The position numbers and the translations under genes are program-made. This document shows, piece after piece, positions 61,783 through 64,000 of a stretch of DNA of 64,000 bases. Location: contig JADKCL010000004.1 of assembly GCA_016718825.1 (NCBI GenBank), positions 1-64,000 of the forward strand. The letters run 5' to 3'. This DNA comes from Bacteroidota bacterium. GTDB lineage: Bacteria > Bacteroidota > Bacteroidia > J057 > JADKCL01. The first letter of the stretch is position 1; every line of letters begins with the position of its first letter. The notes under the pieces were generated by a model. That model saw only the letters and a program-made list of their open reading frames with translations, had not been told where the DNA came from and did no database searches.

Positions 61783-64000
61783 TTAGCGCCTCAAGTCTAC
61801 GTATCCGTGCAATTCGATTTCGCCATCGTTGACCCTGAGGATCACGAAGTAGGTACCGTCGGGAACCCGGTCACCCGATCGTGTCTGCCCGTTCCATTCG
61901 TTGTGATAGGAATCCTTGGTGTAAATCAGGTTCCCCCAACGGTTGAAGACCGTGAAGACGTTGTCGGGATAATATTCAATGCCCTTGATCACGAAGAAAT
62001 CGTTTCTGTCGTCGCCGTTGGGTGAATATGCAGTCGGCATTTCCAAAGGTATCGGCTCACAATCCACTGGTGCTCTCAGAGTTACCGTGACGGTATCAAC
62101 GCCTTGGCAAGCCCCTTCGGTGATCGTCCATTGGAATTGATTGCTACCCGTGCCGATGCCAGTGACCGTACAAGTGGAATCGAATGGTTCGTTCAGCGTT
62201 CCGAAACCTGAAACATTGCTCCACAACCCCGTCTGTCCAGCAGCGAGTGCATTTCCATGCAGCACCACATCCAGTTCGCAGGTGGAGAAATCTGGGCCGG
62301 CATTGGCAATGATCGCTTGCGGTTCGGTGACCGTTCCGCTCAACGTGTCGGTGCAACTGTTGGCATCGACAACAATCACCGTATAGGTTCCGGCAAGAAG
62401 CCCCACGAGATCCTCAGTATTGGCCGCGTTAGACCAATTGTACTGATAAGGTGTCGAACCACCCAGAACGGTCAGGTCGATAGCCCCGTCCTGGAATCCG
62501 AAACAAGTCGCAGGAGTGACGGCCATGCTGAGCGAAATTGGGCTAATGACGTAGATGGTTTCAGTCAACGTGGTGGAACACCCATTCGCATCGGTGACGG
62601 TTACTGTGTAGGATCCTACGGTCAAGGAGGTCAAATCCTCCGTGATCTCACCGTTGGACCATAGGTAGGTATAAGGTGGTACGCTTCCCGATACCGTGAG
62701 GTCGATCGAACCGGTAGCACCGCCAGCACAGGAGGTCGGCGAGACAACGGTATTGGTGACCCATGGTTGCGGCTCCGTGAGGCTGATCGTGTCTGCCATC
62801 GTACAGGCATTCGCATCCGTCACAAGAACCAGGTAAGTGCCCGCTGCGACATTGACGAGGTCTTCATTGAAGCTCAAGTTGGACCAAGCATAAACATATC
62901 CCGGGGTACCACCGCTCACGGTAAGGTCCACGGCCCCGTCGGATGCGCCGTAGCAACTGATATTAAAGCCTCCGCCATAGACTGTTGGCACCAAGACCAA
63001 GGTAATGGGCTCCGGCTCAGTCAACAATATTGAATCCACAAGGAGACAGCCGTTTGCATCCGTGATCGTGACGATGTACGTACCTGCTGCCACTAACTGA
63101 ATGTCCTGATTCGTGCTTCCGTTTGACCATGCATAGGAATATGTTCCCGATCCTCCATTGACCTCCAAGTTCACAAATCCGTCGGATAGCCCGTTGCAGC
63201 TGATGTTCCATCCGCCATTGAAGACAAATGGGGTCATTGTTGAATTCAGGGTATCCGGAGCAATGAGCAATACAGAATCGATTGCAGCGCAGCCATTGGC
63301 ATCGGTCACGGTGACCATTTGCCAGCCAGCGGCAAGTCCAGAAGGATCTTCCACTACATCACCGCTCGACCAAAGGTAGGTGTAAGGTGCACAGCCACCG
63401 GATGGGGTCAAATCGATACTTCCATCATTCGCCCCATTGCAGGAGAGGTTAAATCCACCTGCAAAAACCGTGGGTACCAAAACCGTTGTCACCGTTGTCG
63501 GTTCGGTGAGCGTGAAGCTGTTGGTCGAAGTACAGCCGTTGGCATCCGTCACGGTGACACCGTAGGTGCCTGCCCCCAAGCCACTTGGATCCTCGGTGGT
63601 GGCACCGTTGGACCAGAGATAAGCGTAAGGTGCGCAGCCGCCGGTCACACTCAGGTTGATGCTGCCATTCGTCGCGCCGTTGCAGGTCACGTTGTAACCG
63701 CAGCTGAATGTCGCTGGAATGCCGGATGTAGCCAGCAATGCAGGTTCGGTGAGCGTGAAGCTATTCGTCGAAGTACAGCCATTTGCATCCGTCACGGTGA
63801 CACCGTAGGTGCCTGCACCCAAGCTGCTCGGATCCTCGGTGGTGGCACCGTTGGACCAGAGATAAGCGTAAGGTGCGCAGCCGCCGGTCACACTCAGGTT
63901 GATGCTGCCGTTGGTGGCACCATTGCAGGTGACATTGTAACCGCAGCTGAAGGTCGCTGGAATGCCGGATGTAGCCAGCAATGCAGGTTCGGTGAGCGTG
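61783..64000 (-). CDS. SprB-repeat surface protein with type B T9SS domain, 5' end outside window
   Basis: The visible part is about 738 codons, with the frame open to the right edge. It comprises at least seven SprB-like repeats of about 81 residues (SCNGATNGSINLSVTGGCAP ... WSNGATTED ... VTVTDANGC), one PKD-like domain and a C-terminal gliding-associated (CHU_C, type B) domain: MPTAYSPNGDDRNDFFVIKG, FNRWGNLIYTKDSY, GTYFVILRVNDGEIELHGYV. SprB is the mobile gliding adhesin of Flavobacterium johnsoniae; similar repeats occur in many Bacteroidota surface proteins, so gliding is suggested, not proven. Followed by porP/sprF and porE-like genes in one operon. Confidence 0.9.
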   Translation of the reverse strand, partial: TLTEPALLATSGIPATFSCGYNVTCNGATNGSINLSVTGGCAPYAYLWSNGATTEDPSSLGAGTYGVTVTDANGCTSTNSFTLTEPALLATSGIPATFSCGYNVTCNGATNGSINLSVTGGCAPYAYLWSNGATTEDPSGLGAGTYGVTVTDANGCTSTNSFTLTEPTTVTTVLVPTVFAGGFNLSCNGANDGSIDLTPSGGCAPYTYLWSSGDVVEDPSGLAAGWQMVTVTDANGCAAIDSVLLIAPDTLNSTMTPFVFNGGWNISCNGLSDGFVNLEVNGGSGTYSYAWSNGSTNQDIQLVAAGTYIVTITDANGCLLVDSILLTEPEPITLVLVPTVYGGGFNISCYGASDGAVDLTVSGGTPGYVYAWSNLSFNEDLVNVAAGTYLVLVTDANACTMADTISLTEPQPWVTNTVVSPTSCAGGATGSIDLTVSGSVPPYTYLWSNGEITEDLTSLTVGSYTVTVTDANGCSTTLTETIYVISPISLSMAVTPATCFGFQDGAIDLTVLGGSTPYQYNWSNAANTEDLVGLLAGTYTVIVVDANSCTDTLSGTVTEPQAIIANAGPDFSTCELDVVLHGNALAAGQTGLWSNVSGFGTLNEPFDSTCTVTGIGTGSNQFQWTITEGACQGVDTVTVTLRAPVDCEPIPLEMPTAYSPNGDDRNDFFVIKGIEYYPDNVFTVFNRWGNLIYTKDSYHNEWNGQTRSGDRVPDGTYFVILRVNDGEIELHGYVDLRR
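63501..64000 (-). repeat. 243-bp tandem repeat inside the SprB-like gene
   Basis: The GTTCGGTGAGCGTG phrase recurs at 63501, 63744 and 63987, an exact 243-bp (81-codon) period. The first full units differ at only a few bases, so they are a recent duplication; older repeats to the left have diverged. Confidence 0.9.

Overview
The window is chromosomal DNA of a Bacteroidota bacterium, free-living and gliding or secreting rather than gut-type. The evidence is at least five proteins with type IX secretion (T9SS) type A C-terminal domains, one SprB-repeat protein with a type B (CHU_C-like) C-terminal domain followed by PorP/SprF and PorE-like OmpA genes, an FtsZ tail ending in the Bacteroidota-type YLHDNVD, and promoters of the TTTG-N19-TAnnTTTG type. 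The genus cannot be set from this sequence; a Saprospiria- or Chitinophagia-like lineage is a guess.

Layout. 1-3350: a type I restriction methylase gene (hsdM, running off the left edge). Upstream of it lies a TPR gene that looks split by a frameshift, and then a decayed second copy of the hsdM 5' end. 3350-13900: loosely packed genes (T9SS protein, an unrecognised ORF, a secreted EEP-family phosphodiesterase, a CDF metal transporter, an MbnP/MbnH-like copper pair, a YHYH-domain T9SS protein) separated by repeat-rich spacers holding 104-bp tandem units, REP-like hairpins and a mosaic repeat field. 13900-27330: housekeeping and envelope genes: DUF3788, YceI, fatty-acid desaturase, a zinc-ribbon protein, a Wzz/GumC-like chain-length protein with a dead kinase domain, a PKD-domain T9SS protein, a four-gene membrane cluster ending in an AI-2E-type permease, a beta-lactamase-like lipoprotein and a Uma2 nuclease.

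27700-43470 is a complete, collinear division and cell wall (dcw) cluster: mraZ-rsmH-ftsL-ftsI-murE-mraY-murD-ftsW-murG-murC-ftsQ-ftsA-ftsZ. It begins with three TGGNN boxes at 10-bp spacing, the expected MraZ operator. Most genes overlap or abut. The exceptions are three spacers (murD/ftsW, ftsQ/ftsA, ftsA/ftsZ), each filled with heptanucleotide repeats arranged as an inverted repeat. A related AATTCTG-rich spacer follows ftsZ.

43950-46740 is an A+T-richer island with a C5-cytosine methylase, a frameshifted HNH nuclease (together a probable restriction system), a Crp/Fnr regulator and an SRPBCC protein. 46960-57380 holds two giant tandem paralogous T9SS adhesin-like proteins (1600 and 1769 aa) built from glycine-rich, Ig-like, PKD-like, HYR and SprB-like modules. 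In the second, an extra glycine-rich domain interrupts the Ig-like domain. 57530-58640 is a minus-strand thioredoxin/rhodanese/small membrane protein operon. 58870-64000 is a minus-strand SprB-like, PorP/SprF and PorE-like cluster, cut by the right edge.

The best leads for something under-described are the heptamer inverted repeats inside the dcw operon, the PDZ-like insertion in MraY, the domain-in-domain insertion in the giant adhesins, and the hsdM duplication around the TPR gene. I saw no CRISPR array, rRNA, tRNA or insertion sequence.
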